Source: Blautia sp900556555
GTDB taxonomy: Bacteria > Bacillota > Clostridia > Lachnospirales > Lachnospiraceae
Assembly: GCA_964250615.1 (NCBI GenBank)
Contig: CAXUGM010000012.1
Length of the DNA stretch: 64,000 nucleotides
Reading direction: 5' to 3' (one strand)
Under the pieces are notes generated by a model, which worked only from the letters and a program-made list of their open reading frames with translations, was not told the origin of the DNA and searched no databases. The position numbers were made by a program, and so were the translations under genes. The first letter of the stretch is position 1. Every line of letters starts with the position of its first letter. Shown piece after piece: positions 52,126 through 59,827 of this stretch.

Positions 52126-52935
52126 TCATTTTCGTCTCTTTTTCTGATTCTGTGTGCTTTTTAAAAGAGAGGACTTGTTTAAAATGTGAATCAGCCATTG
52201 GAATTCTTCGTTGGTAAGTTTATTGTATTTAATACCAAGCCGCTTACAGTATAGAATAGCCTGTTTTTCTTTGTCGCTGCCTTTGAAATTTGCTATTTCT
52301 TCTAAGTCTTTTTTCAGTTCTTCAGCAACAGAAGTGATTGGTGCAGTATCAGTGTCATTGATATGTGCATGGCGAATATCTTTAATAATAGCGTTGATAT
52401 CATCAGCTACTCTGCGAGAAAAATATTCATCATCATGAACATGGGCAGCTTCTAAAATTTTGAGATTATAATCGTTATCAGAAGGTTGGTATTTATCAAT
52501 GATGGATTGACGGACCAAGTCAACCATAGAGTTGAGATTTTGAATCTGCATATTGGCAATACCGTCTACATAAATTTCAATGTCAGCCATAAGTTTTATA
52601 AAATCTTCGTGTTTCATCATTTCACAGAGAAGACGGTTGTTGATTCTTCCGCTGGATAAGAGAGCGACCGCTTCATCATCAATATGCAAATCTGCAAGAG
52701 CTGTATTTTCCATCATACGATTTTCTGAAAATCCAACCAGGTAGTCGATAGAAACACCGTAAAATTTAGCCAATGCCATAAGGCTTGTATGGCTGATATC
52801 TTTGTATTCATCGTTTTCATAAGAACCAAGAGTAGATTTAGAGATATTTACTTGGGCTTCCAATTCTTCTAAAGTGAGTCTGCGTTCAACACGTAGATCT
52901 TTCAATTTTTCCTGTATTGTTAATTGTACCTTCAT
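52126..52935 (-). CDS. XRE-family transcriptional regulator (element repressor)
   Basis: The product is 269 residues. An N-terminal Cro/C1 helix-turn-helix (EKLKDLRVERRLTLEELEAQVNISKSTLGSYENDEY, ALAKFYGVSIDYLVGFSENR) is followed by a helical C-terminal part of unknown type with a basic tail. It faces away from the mobilization module, with a long inverted repeat in between, the usual position of the master repressor of an integrative element. Confidence 0.88.
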   Translation of the reverse strand: MKVQLTIQEKLKDLRVERRLTLEELEAQVNISKSTLGSYENDEYKDISHTSLMALAKFYGVSIDYLVGFSENRMMENTALADLHIDDEAVALLSSGRINNRLLCEMMKHEDFIKLMADIEIYVDGIANMQIQNLNSMVDLVRQSIIDKYQPSDNDYNLKILEAAHVHDDEYFSRRVADDINAIIKDIRHAHINDTDTAPITSVAEELKKDLEEIANFKGSDKEKQAILYCKRLGIKYNKLTNEEFQWLIHILNKSSLLKSTQNQKKRRK

Positions 52936-53009
52936 CGTTACAATTCTCCTGTCATAAGTAAAATTCTGATGTTGATTCTAACATAGATTCCATAAATTGA
53001 ATAGATTTT

Positions 53010-53060
53010 ACGCAAAAAGTTTCAGTTTCCGAAATCGTGGAAATTGGAACTTTTTTGCGT
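53010..53060. promoter_or_regulatory. 51-bp inverted repeat upstream of the XRE gene
   Basis: ACGCAAAAAGTTTCAGTTTCC and GGAAATTGGAACTTTTTTGCGT are near-perfect inverted copies around GAAATCGT (one extra base in the right arm). It lies 75 bases upstream of the XRE start, so it is a candidate operator for that regulator and for the rightward transcript. A further partial copy, TTTACGCATA, is at about 53071. Confidence 0.55.
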
Positions 53061-53402
53061 GTTTTCCGGATTTACGCATATACGGGAAAGGCATTCTTTT
53101 TGTGCCATAATGAGTGCAATCGAAAGAGGAATTGCACATTGACAATAGAATACTGAAATAGTCAACGTGGTCGGGGAAGTAGCGCATTTAGCGTACCAAG
53201 ACGGTATATACGACATTGGATTCGCAGGAGGACTGATGTTAGGAAGCTATTTTAGGATAAAAAGATACCGAAATATGACAGTAGGGGAAGAACGGATATT
53301 TCTACAACTTATGATTTGTAGTTTGTAAATACAAAGCTAAAGGTAGTGTTTTTTATTGAAAAAAGTACCGAATGGTGACAGTAAAACGAAGGGAGGTGGA
53401 AC
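53061..53402. other. Stretch with decayed small ORF between XRE operator and mobilization module
   Basis: A short start (MSAIERGIAH, 53110-53142) runs into stops. A later in-frame open part (GTG 53167 to TAA 53328, VVGEVAHLAYQDGIYDIGFAGG) looks protein-like. They may be pieces of one broken small gene. An inverted repeat AGTGCAAT/AATTGCAC lies at about 53113-53138. Nothing else is recognisable. Confidence 0.3.
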
Positions 53403-53612
53403 ATGCCGAGGATGAGCAAAAAGAGAAAAATGGAATGGACATTTTTCTTAAGTGATAGGAATCGTATCACTTACAACGAACTCTGTCGAAGATGTAAGCA
53501 TTCATGCAAGCAGAGCTTTCGGGTAGTGGTCGTGGAATGCCCTCGATATTTGTCAAAGAGGGCAAAGAAGCTGGCGAATGAAAATGAGCCAGAATCCGAG
53601 AAAATGAAATAA
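53403..53612 (+). CDS. Small conserved ICE/IME protein with paired cysteines
   Basis: 69 residues, GGGAGGTGG site. MPRMSKKRKMEWTFFLSDRNRITYNELCRRCKHSCKQSF has a CxxC-x3-C cysteine group and very basic ends. I have seen this type next to the MobV-type relaxase in Lachnospiraceae elements, but its function is unknown; a DNA-binding accessory of mobilization is possible. Confidence 0.65.
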   Translation: MPRMSKKRKMEWTFFLSDRNRITYNELCRRCKHSCKQSFRVVVVECPRYLSKRAKKLANENEPESEKMK

Positions 53613-53846
53613 CGGTCAAATGGGAAGTGACCGATGTATCATTTCTGAAGGAACAGGGGTACAGGGGACAGCGTCCCATGTGCAGGTCAAGGGCGGCAGC
53701 CTTGCCCAGTTAAGTGATGCTCCGCGTCGCTTAGTACTGGGTATATTACCTGACGCGGATTTGACACAAACTTAGATATTTTTAGTCAGGGCAGCAACAA
53801 GTTGCTTTTTTTAGAAGAAATAAAGAAAAGGAAGGAGAAGTGATGA
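53613..53846 (+). other. GC-rich inverted-repeat region, candidate origin of transfer
   Basis: The stretch is much more G+C-rich than its surroundings. It holds GGGACAGCGTCCC (about 53667-53679), GGGCGGCAGCCTTGCCC (about 53690-53706), a TAAGTGATGC...GTCGCTTA hairpin (about 53713-53734) and AGCAAC/GTTGCT followed by T7 (about 53793-53814). It lies directly upstream of the relaxase gene, the usual place of oriT in MobV systems. The nick site cannot be assigned. Confidence 0.5.
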
Positions 53847-55100
53847 TTGAAATTAACAAGACACAATGGTCGCTCGGGGAAAAACGGAACTTATAATCCC
53901 AGACACAATGACAGACGTTTCAATGTAGAAAACAGTGAACATATCGATGCGGAGCGAGCGAAGAAGAATATTTATTGGGATTGTTATCGTGGATTTACTT
54001 TCTTTGAAGACCGGGAAAGAGATGAGGAACACGATTTCAGCTTTGAAGAAGTGGAACGCATTTATTACAACGAGCATTATCGTGATCACGTTGAAGCGCA
54101 AAATGCCAGAAATGCTATAACCAGGCATGTGGAGCGTAACCGAACAGTGGAAGATTTATTGAAAAATAAAAAGACCTGTCCGGAAGAAACCATCTATCAG
54201 ATTGGAAATGTAGATGAGACAGTTCCGCCAGAAGAATTATTGATTGTTGCCAATATTTTCTTTGAAGAATTGAACAAAAGATATGGAGAGCATTTTCATA
54301 TTTTAGATTGGGCGCTGCATGTGGATGAGGGAACGCCTCACATCCACGAACGCCATGTTTTTGATTGCGAAAACAAATATGGTGAGATCTGTCCCCAACA
54401 GGAAAAAGCATTGGAGAAGATGGGGATTCCGTTGCCAGAGCCAGATAAACCAAAGAGTAGGTCGAATAATCGGAAGAAAACTTTTGATGCTATATGCAGA
54501 GAACTGCTTTTGGATATCTGCGATAACCGAAAATTGTATTTGGATAAAGAACCGGAATATGGTGGACGTGATTATCTGGAAAAACAGGATTATATCCTGA
54601 TGAAACAAAAGGAAAAACTGGCAGATCAGAAAGCACAGATTACGCAGCAAGAGCAGACGTTAGAAGAACTGACCTTAAAGATTGAAGATGTGGAAATGCT
54701 GATCGATGAAGTTTCAGATATTGCTTATGACAAAGCTGTAGAAGTTGTCACAGATAAAGTCAGAAGCGAGACACAAAAGCAAGACCTGATTTTGATCGAG
54801 GATTATAAAAAGTGGGTGACTTCTCCGGAACGTAATACGCCAAAAGACAAGAGGGACTTAATAGGGAAATGCCTGGATGTGGTTCAGAACAAACTGATAA
54901 AAGCTGCTCAGAAAGTTTTGGATACGGTAAAGGCGACCATGATGAATCCGAAGGTCAAAGACGAAAATAAAGAAGAAATTAAGAAAAAAACCAAAGGTTC
55001 TGTTCTTGCAAAACTGAATCAGCATCGTAAAGCGGTTGCAGATCGTAATTCGGATGCAGATAGAACGAGATCACAAAAAAATAAGGAGATGGAGAGGTAA
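53847..55100 (+). CDS. MobV/Pre-type relaxase (plasmid mobilization protein)
   Basis: The product is 417 residues from a TTG, with AAGGAG at 53831-53836. It opens KLTRHNGRSGKNGTYNPRHNDR and has the relaxase histidine motif HVDEGTPHIHERHVFD near residue 152, a form of the HxDE..PHxH metal site of the Pre/Mob family. A long coiled coil follows (about residues 250-290) with a basic C-terminus. Such an enzyme nicks oriT and leads transfer using another element's conjugation pore. Confidence 0.82.
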   Translation: MKLTRHNGRSGKNGTYNPRHNDRRFNVENSEHIDAERAKKNIYWDCYRGFTFFEDRERDEEHDFSFEEVERIYYNEHYRDHVEAQNARNAITRHVERNRTVEDLLKNKKTCPEETIYQIGNVDETVPPEELLIVANIFFEELNKRYGEHFHILDWALHVDEGTPHIHERHVFDCENKYGEICPQQEKALEKMGIPLPEPDKPKSRSNNRKKTFDAICRELLLDICDNRKLYLDKEPEYGGRDYLEKQDYILMKQKEKLADQKAQITQQEQTLEELTLKIEDVEMLIDEVSDIAYDKAVEVVTDKVRSETQKQDLILIEDYKKWVTSPERNTPKDKRDLIGKCLDVVQNKLIKAAQKVLDTVKATMMNPKVKDENKEEIKKKTKGSVLAKLNQHRKAVADRNSDADRTRSQKNKEMER

Positions 55101-55102
55101 GG

Positions 55103-55813
55103 TTGAATGTATTTGAAGCTGTGAAGCAGTCGGTCACTACCCGTCAGGCTGCGGAGCATTATGGTATCAGGGTAGGCAGAAATGGAATGGCATGTTGTCC
55201 GTTCCATAAAGACAGAACGCCCGGCATGAAAGTGGATCATCGTTATTATTGCTTCGGTTGTGGTGCTACTGGGGACGTGATTGATTTTGTTGCGTCCCTT
55301 TACAATTTAGGGAAACGGGAAGCAGCAATCAGGCTGGCAGAAGATTTTGGGATTGCTTATGATGCAGAACTACATAAGCGTGAAAAAGTCTCAGTAAAAA
55401 AGCCGGTGCCTAAATTAACTTTTGAGCAGAGATATGAGCAGACAAAAACGAAGTGTGTTCGAATCCTGCTGGATTACTTGCATTTGCTCAGAACTTGGAA
55501 AGAACGATATGCACCGAGAGTGGATGATGAGACTTGGCATCCATTATTTTGCGAAGCATTACAGGAATTTTCACATACGGAGTATTTGCTGGATATTTTG
55601 TTGTTTGGAGAAACAGAAGAACAAGCGGCAGCGATTGCCGAACAGGGAAGGAGGTTGATAAAACTTGAAGAACGAATTAGAGAATTTATCTCCAATGGTG
55701 AAGCAGAATCTGTCCGAGACCATGAGAGAAATGGAATCGGAGCTGACTGTGGAAGAGATCAGGGAGCTGCTAGAGTATACACAGAAGGGAGCTGTGAAAA
55801 ACAATCGGCATAA
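55103..55813 (+). CDS. CHC2 zinc-finger protein (primase-like)
   Basis: 236 residues, TTG start 2 bases after the relaxase stop. Residues 1-85 are the DnaG-type CHC2 zinc finger (CCPFHKDRTPGMKV...YYCFGCGATGDVIDFV). No TOPRIM catalytic domain follows, only helical sequence. It would recognise DNA for replication start together with the VirE-type helicase downstream. Its last 149 bases are also the start of that gene in another frame, and its last 45 residues look less protein-like, so the true end of conserved coding may be earlier. Confidence 0.8.
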   Translation: MNVFEAVKQSVTTRQAAEHYGIRVGRNGMACCPFHKDRTPGMKVDHRYYCFGCGATGDVIDFVASLYNLGKREAAIRLAEDFGIAYDAELHKREKVSVKKPVPKLTFEQRYEQTKTKCVRILLDYLHLLRTWKERYAPRVDDETWHPLFCEALQEFSHTEYLLDILLFGETEEQAAAIAEQGRRLIKLEERIREFISNGEAESVRDHERNGIGADCGRDQGAARVYTEGSCEKQSA

Positions 55814-57071
55814 TTGCAGGATTATTTTGGAACAGGATCCGATTTTAAAAGGAGCTTTTCGGTATAACATCCTGACAGGACAGGTGGATATTGTAAAAGA
55901 ATTGTGGTGGAAGAAGGAAAGCCCTGCAATCAACGATATGGATATGAATTATATTATGCTGTATTTGGAAGAAACCTATGGACTTACCATTGATAAGGTG
56001 GTGCAAAAAAGTATAGAGCATGAAGCGGACAGACGTAAATATCATCCAATCAGGGATTATCTGAATGGACTGGAATGGGACAGGCAGGAGCGTATCCGTT
56101 ATGTATTGCATCATTTTCTGGGAGCACCGATCAGTAATCTGACCTATGAGAGCATGAAGATGTTTCTTTTGGGAGCGATTGCCCGAGTGTTTCATCCGGG
56201 TATTAAGTTTGAATATATGCTCTGTATTGTTGGTGGACAAGGTATCGGAAAATCTACATTTTTTCGATTACTGGCAATTAATGATGACTGGTTCACAGAT
56301 GATATTAAGAGGCTGGATGATGAAAATATTTATCGCAGATTGAGAGGACATTTAATCGTAGAATTGTCTGAAATGGTTGCGACAGCAAGAGCAAAGAGCA
56401 TTGAAGAGACGAAGAGTTTCCTGAGCAGGCAGAAAGAAACTTATAAGGATTTATATGCGATTCATGCAGTTGATCGCCCAAGACAATGTGTATTTGGCGG
56501 AACTTCAAATAAAAAGAAGTTCCTGCCATTTGACCGAACAGGAAACAGAAGATTTATTCCTGTGCAGGCAGACCGTTCTCAGATGGAAGTGCATATCTTG
56601 AAAAATGAAAAAGAATCCAGAGCTTACTTAGAACAGGTTTGGGCGGAAGCGATGGTTATTTTCCGAAGCGGAGATTTCAAATTGGCATTTTCCAAAGAAG
56701 TGGAAGCAGAGTTGGATGAATTTCGAATGGAATTTATGGCAGAAGATACAGAAGCTGGCGTTATCCAGGCATGGTTGAATGACCATGAGGATCAGAAAGT
56801 CTGCTCATTGATGATCTTTAAGGAAGCATTGGACAATCCTTATGTAAAACCAAAGAAGAGTGATACGGATCGTATTTGTGAAATTATGAATACATTGATT
56901 CAAGGATGGATTCCAGGTCCGACTGCAAGGTTTAAAGATTATGGTACACAGCGATCGTGGGTCTGTGTAAACAACCATTGTAAACGAGACGATAAAAACT
57001 CGAAAGATGGAAATGAATGGCAGACGATCAGTGAGGAAGAAGCAAAGCAGATGGAACTTCCATTTGGCTAA
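55665..57071 (+). CDS. VirE/VapE-family P-loop replication protein
   Basis: 468 residues from a TTG with GAAGGAGG at 55646-55653. The VirE core is clear: WDRQERIRYVLHHFLGA, P-loop CIVGGQGIGKSTFFRLL (near residue 190), LIVELSEM as Walker B, RQKETYKDLYAIHAVDRPRQCVFGGTSN and FDRTGNRRFIPV. The family is an SF3-like helicase used by satellite elements for replication. It overlaps the CHC2 gene by 149 bases. If the TTG is wrong, the next good start is ATG 55722. Confidence 0.88.
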   Translation: MKNELENLSPMVKQNLSETMREMESELTVEEIRELLEYTQKGAVKNNRHNCRIILEQDPILKGAFRYNILTGQVDIVKELWWKKESPAINDMDMNYIMLYLEETYGLTIDKVVQKSIEHEADRRKYHPIRDYLNGLEWDRQERIRYVLHHFLGAPISNLTYESMKMFLLGAIARVFHPGIKFEYMLCIVGGQGIGKSTFFRLLAINDDWFTDDIKRLDDENIYRRLRGHLIVELSEMVATARAKSIEETKSFLSRQKETYKDLYAIHAVDRPRQCVFGGTSNKKKFLPFDRTGNRRFIPVQADRSQMEVHILKNEKESRAYLEQVWAEAMVIFRSGDFKLAFSKEVEAELDEFRMEFMAEDTEAGVIQAWLNDHEDQKVCSLMIFKEALDNPYVKPKKSDTDRICEIMNTLIQGWIPGPTARFKDYGTQRSWVCVNNHCKRDDKNSKDGNEWQTISEEEAKQMELPFG

Positions 57072-57383
57072 AATTGGCCATTCTGTTTACAGTAGTTGAC
57101 GTTTTGTTTGCAAAATCAAGGCTTTCTTTATCAATACTTTTCAAGGTTTGTAAACCATAAACAGATAAATAGAAGTAAATTTGTATTAGATAAGAAGATT
57201 GAAAGAATTGTAACAAATGAAATTAATAGGAACTTGTTTACAGAGGTAGTTTACAAGGGTTTTCCCTTTGACCGGCTCCTACTTAAAGTTAAGGGAGGAT
57301 TTTAATTTATAGGACTATTTCAAAAAGGATTTTCATAGTATTGGACAAAGGCAAAAAGAGAAGAAGGAGGTGGAAGCTCCGCT
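57072..57383. other. 311-base stretch after the replication gene
   Basis: It contains an open frame of 69 codons (57096-57305, ending TEVVYKGFPFDRLLLKVKGGF) without a convincing ribosome site and without a family match, so I do not call it a gene. No strong hairpin was seen. AAGGAGG at 57364-57370 belongs to the next small gene. Confidence 0.4.
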
Positions 57384-57560
57384 GTGAAAAAACGTAAGTT
57401 AAATTATCGGTTTCATAATCCGAATACGGCGGAAGTAACCGCCGATATTCTACTTAAGGTTATAATTGAAGCTAACGAGGATAAAGTTGAGAAGGCGATT
57501 CGGGAGGCGGCAGAACAGATTTCTGAGGAAAAGGAATGTGATGTGGGGCACCCAGCGTAG
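57384..57560 (+). CDS. Small conserved element protein
   Basis: GTG start, 58 residues: KKRKLNYRFHNPNTAEVTAD, then an amphipathic helix (KVEKAIREAAEQISEEKE). AAGGAGG lies 13 bases upstream. Short proteins of this kind precede recombinase genes in related Lachnospiraceae elements. A role in excision or regulation is possible but not shown. The terminator hairpin overlaps its stop codon. Confidence 0.6.
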   Translation: MKKRKLNYRFHNPNTAEVTADILLKVIIEANEDKVEKAIREAAEQISEEKECDVGHPA

Positions 57561-57578
57561 TGCATACGTTGGGTGTCC
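57545..57578 (+). terminator. Hairpin overlapping the end of the small gene
   Basis: GGGCACCCAGCGTA pairs with TACGTTGGGTGTCC around GTGCA, followed by TAATTTT. Confidence 0.65.
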
Positions 57579-57710
57579 TAATTTTGATGTAGAATTAGAA
57601 TAGTACGATTGAGAAATTACCTAATTGATTTTTAGATTGAAAAAGTAATGGAAATAATGTACTATAAATTATACGGATAAGACAACTTGCTTTAATAAAG
57701 GATAAAAATT

Positions 57711-57920
57711 ATGGTTAGAAATAATATCGAATTGGATATAAAAGTTAAGTGTATAGAACAGGGGAAAACACAGGTAAAATTGGCAGAAGAAATTGATACA
57801 ACAAAAGCTTATGTTAATCGTGTGATAAAAAAACAGGATGGTATTATTAACAAGACCTTTGTACAGATGATGGAAGCATTAGGATATGATATTGAATTGA
57901 CGTATGTAAAGAGGAAATAA
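57711..57920 (+). CDS. Small XRE-type helix-turn-helix protein
   Basis: 69 residues: IELDIKVKCIEQGKTQVKLAEEIDTTKAYVNRVIKKQDGIINKTFVQMMEALGYDIELTYV is a complete Cro/C1-type HTH with little else. Possible jobs are an excision control factor or a local repressor. AAGGATAAAAATT precedes the ATG. Confidence 0.8.
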   Translation: MVRNNIELDIKVKCIEQGKTQVKLAEEIDTTKAYVNRVIKKQDGIINKTFVQMMEALGYDIELTYVKRK

Positions 57921-57996
57921 CAATTTGATACCATCACTAATAATTGGTTAAAATTGGTCATAGAATTTAGTCATAAAAATGAAAGAGGGTGTTGAT

Positions 57997-59379
57997 TTGA
58001 ATCTGGGAATTGAAAATGAGACATTAGAATTTAAAAAATCCACAGGCGAATTGAAAGAGGCAATGCATTCCATCTGTGCTATCTTGAATAAACATCAACA
58101 TGGTGAATTGTATTTTGGGGTGAAGCCAGATGGAACACCAATTGGACAAGTTGTTACGGAGGAATCTTTGCGAGAAGTTAGCCAGAAAATCAAAAACTTT
58201 ATTGAACCAAAGATTTATCCAGAAATTAATAAAGTTGTAATAGATGGAAGAGACTGTATTCATGTGAAATTTGAAGGAAATCAGGTTCCATATTTTTCTC
58301 ATGGAATAGCAAAAATACGAGTGGCAGATGAAGATTTGACAATGTCACCAGAACAAATCACGGAATTATTACTTAGTAGTGGACGTGAGGGAAATCGATG
58401 GGAAAGTCTTGTATCAAATAAAACCATTGATGATGTTGATGAAGAACTGTTAAAGAAATATACAACGCAGGCTCATGATGTAGGCAGAATAGCAATTACT
58501 TATACGGATAAAAAAACAGTCTTAAATCAGTTAGAACTGACGGATGACGACAATCTTTTAAATGCAGGAAAAGCCCTTTTCAGTGATGATATTGTACAAG
58601 ATGTTCAAATGGCAATATTTGCAACAAATGAGAGATTGACTTTTAACGATATTCAGCGTCATCATGGTCCAGTTTTAAAACTTGTCGATGTTGCAGAGAA
58701 CTATATCAAGAGTAATATTCATTGGAGAGTAGAATTTACTGGTGCGTTACAACGTACCGAAATACCAGAGATTCCGGTAGATGCAATTCGTGAAGCGTTG
58801 TTGAATTCTTTCTGTCACAAAGATTATGCGTCTGGACAGAGTAATGAGGTTGCAATTTACAAGAATCGTGTGGAAATTTATAATCCAGGAGCATTTCCAG
58901 AAGGATATGAGCCACAGGATTTTATTGATAAGGCAGAAAGGCCAATTCGAAGAAATCCGAAAATAGCAAGAATGTTATATTATTCTAAAGACATTGAAAG
59001 TTTTGGAACAGGATTAAAACGTATTGCAGATGCTTGTGATAATGCAGGAGTTCGATACGAATTCAAAAAGATGAAATCAGGTTTTGTTGTTTGTTTTTAT
59101 AGGAATGAATCCAAAATTGATTGGGAAAAGACTATTTTACAAAGTGAAAAAATGAGTGAACTGATGAACAAAAAAATCGGCGAAATCAAAAATGAAGCCA
59201 TTATAAAAATTATAGAGTATTTAGAAGAATATGGCCAGATTACAACTGATATAGGTGTTGAAATTACTGGGAAATCTGTTGCACAGGTACGTAGGTACTT
59301 AAAGGGCTTATGTGATATCGGATTTGTAGAAAAAACTGGTAGCACAAAAGGAAATATATACCTAAAAGTTAATAATTAA
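57997..59379 (+). CDS. AlbA_2 (Schlafen-like) ATP-binding transcriptional-regulator-type protein
   Basis: 460 residues from the TTG at 57997 (AGAGGG at 57984-57989; ATG 57979 has no site). An AlbA_2 domain (ENETLEFKKSTGELKEAMHSICAILNKHQHGELYFGV) is followed by an HATPase_c_4-like region (IPVDAIREALLNSFCHKDY, GFGTG-like ESFGTGLKRI) and a C-terminal winged helix (YGQITTDIGVEITGKSVAQVRRYLKGL). Such proteins are common in mobile elements and defence islands; their target is unknown. Confidence 0.85.
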   Translation: MNLGIENETLEFKKSTGELKEAMHSICAILNKHQHGELYFGVKPDGTPIGQVVTEESLREVSQKIKNFIEPKIYPEINKVVIDGRDCIHVKFEGNQVPYFSHGIAKIRVADEDLTMSPEQITELLLSSGREGNRWESLVSNKTIDDVDEELLKKYTTQAHDVGRIAITYTDKKTVLNQLELTDDDNLLNAGKALFSDDIVQDVQMAIFATNERLTFNDIQRHHGPVLKLVDVAENYIKSNIHWRVEFTGALQRTEIPEIPVDAIREALLNSFCHKDYASGQSNEVAIYKNRVEIYNPGAFPEGYEPQDFIDKAERPIRRNPKIARMLYYSKDIESFGTGLKRIADACDNAGVRYEFKKMKSGFVVCFYRNESKIDWEKTILQSEKMSELMNKKIGEIKNEAIIKIIEYLEEYGQITTDIGVEITGKSVAQVRRYLKGLCDIGFVEKTGSTKGNIYLKVNN

Positions 59380-59495
59380 ATCACTTTTCGCTCATTTGGA
59401 TGAGCGGATAGTGAGCGAATAATGAGCGGATTATTTGATTTTAGGATGAACAAATAGAACTTATCGTTTAAAATACGTAGAAGGTGATGGAAAGA

Positions 59496-59699
59496 ATGAC
59501 GATATGGCATGTACAAAAATTATATAGAGAAACAGGTGGATACTATGAGGTTTTACCGTATGCCTTATTTTCAACATTGAAGTATACACTAAAAATGAAA
59601 AATGGCATTAAGCAAACAGTAAAATTTTTAATGAACAGCCGTTTTTCAGAAAAATCGGCAACGATGCTTGCTGAAAAAAAGAATCTACAAACAATTTAA
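59496..59699 (+). CDS. Hypothetical small protein before the recombinase
   Basis: 67 residues from ATG 59496 (AAGGTGATGG upstream). MTIWHVQKLYRETGGYYEVLPYALFSTLKYTLKM then a basic tail. No family recognised. It lies next to the recombinase gene and ends before a terminator, so it is a separate unit. It might be a fragment. Confidence 0.4.
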   Translation: MTIWHVQKLYRETGGYYEVLPYALFSTLKYTLKMKNGIKQTVKFLMNSRFSEKSATMLAEKKNLQTI

Positions 59700-59711
59700 T
59701 ATAGTGGCTTG

Positions 59712-59757
59712 TGAGGATTATTGAATTTTTTGATTTGATAGTCCTCTTTTTTGTTTA
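59712..59757 (+). terminator. Terminator upstream of the recombinase gene
   Basis: GAGGATTAT pairs with ATAGTCCTC around an AT-rich loop, followed by T6. It isolates the recombinase from upstream transcription. Confidence 0.7.
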
Positions 59758-59781
59758 CAATTCTCTATTTCACGATATAAT
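59754..59781 (+). promoter_or_regulatory. SigmaA-like promoter of the recombinase gene
   Basis: TTTACA (59754) and TATAAT (59776) with a 16-base spacer; transcription would start about 35 bases before the ATG. No clear mother-cell sigma-E or sigma-K type element is apparent to me. Confidence 0.6.
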
Positions 59782-59827
59782 AAAGTTGTAACAGAATGAT
59801 ATAAACAAAACAGAGAGGTTAATATAT

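Noticed and set aside
57096..57305. Possible 69-residue protein after the replication gene
   Set aside because: No convincing ribosome site and no family resemblance; kept only as a note on the gene-free stretch.
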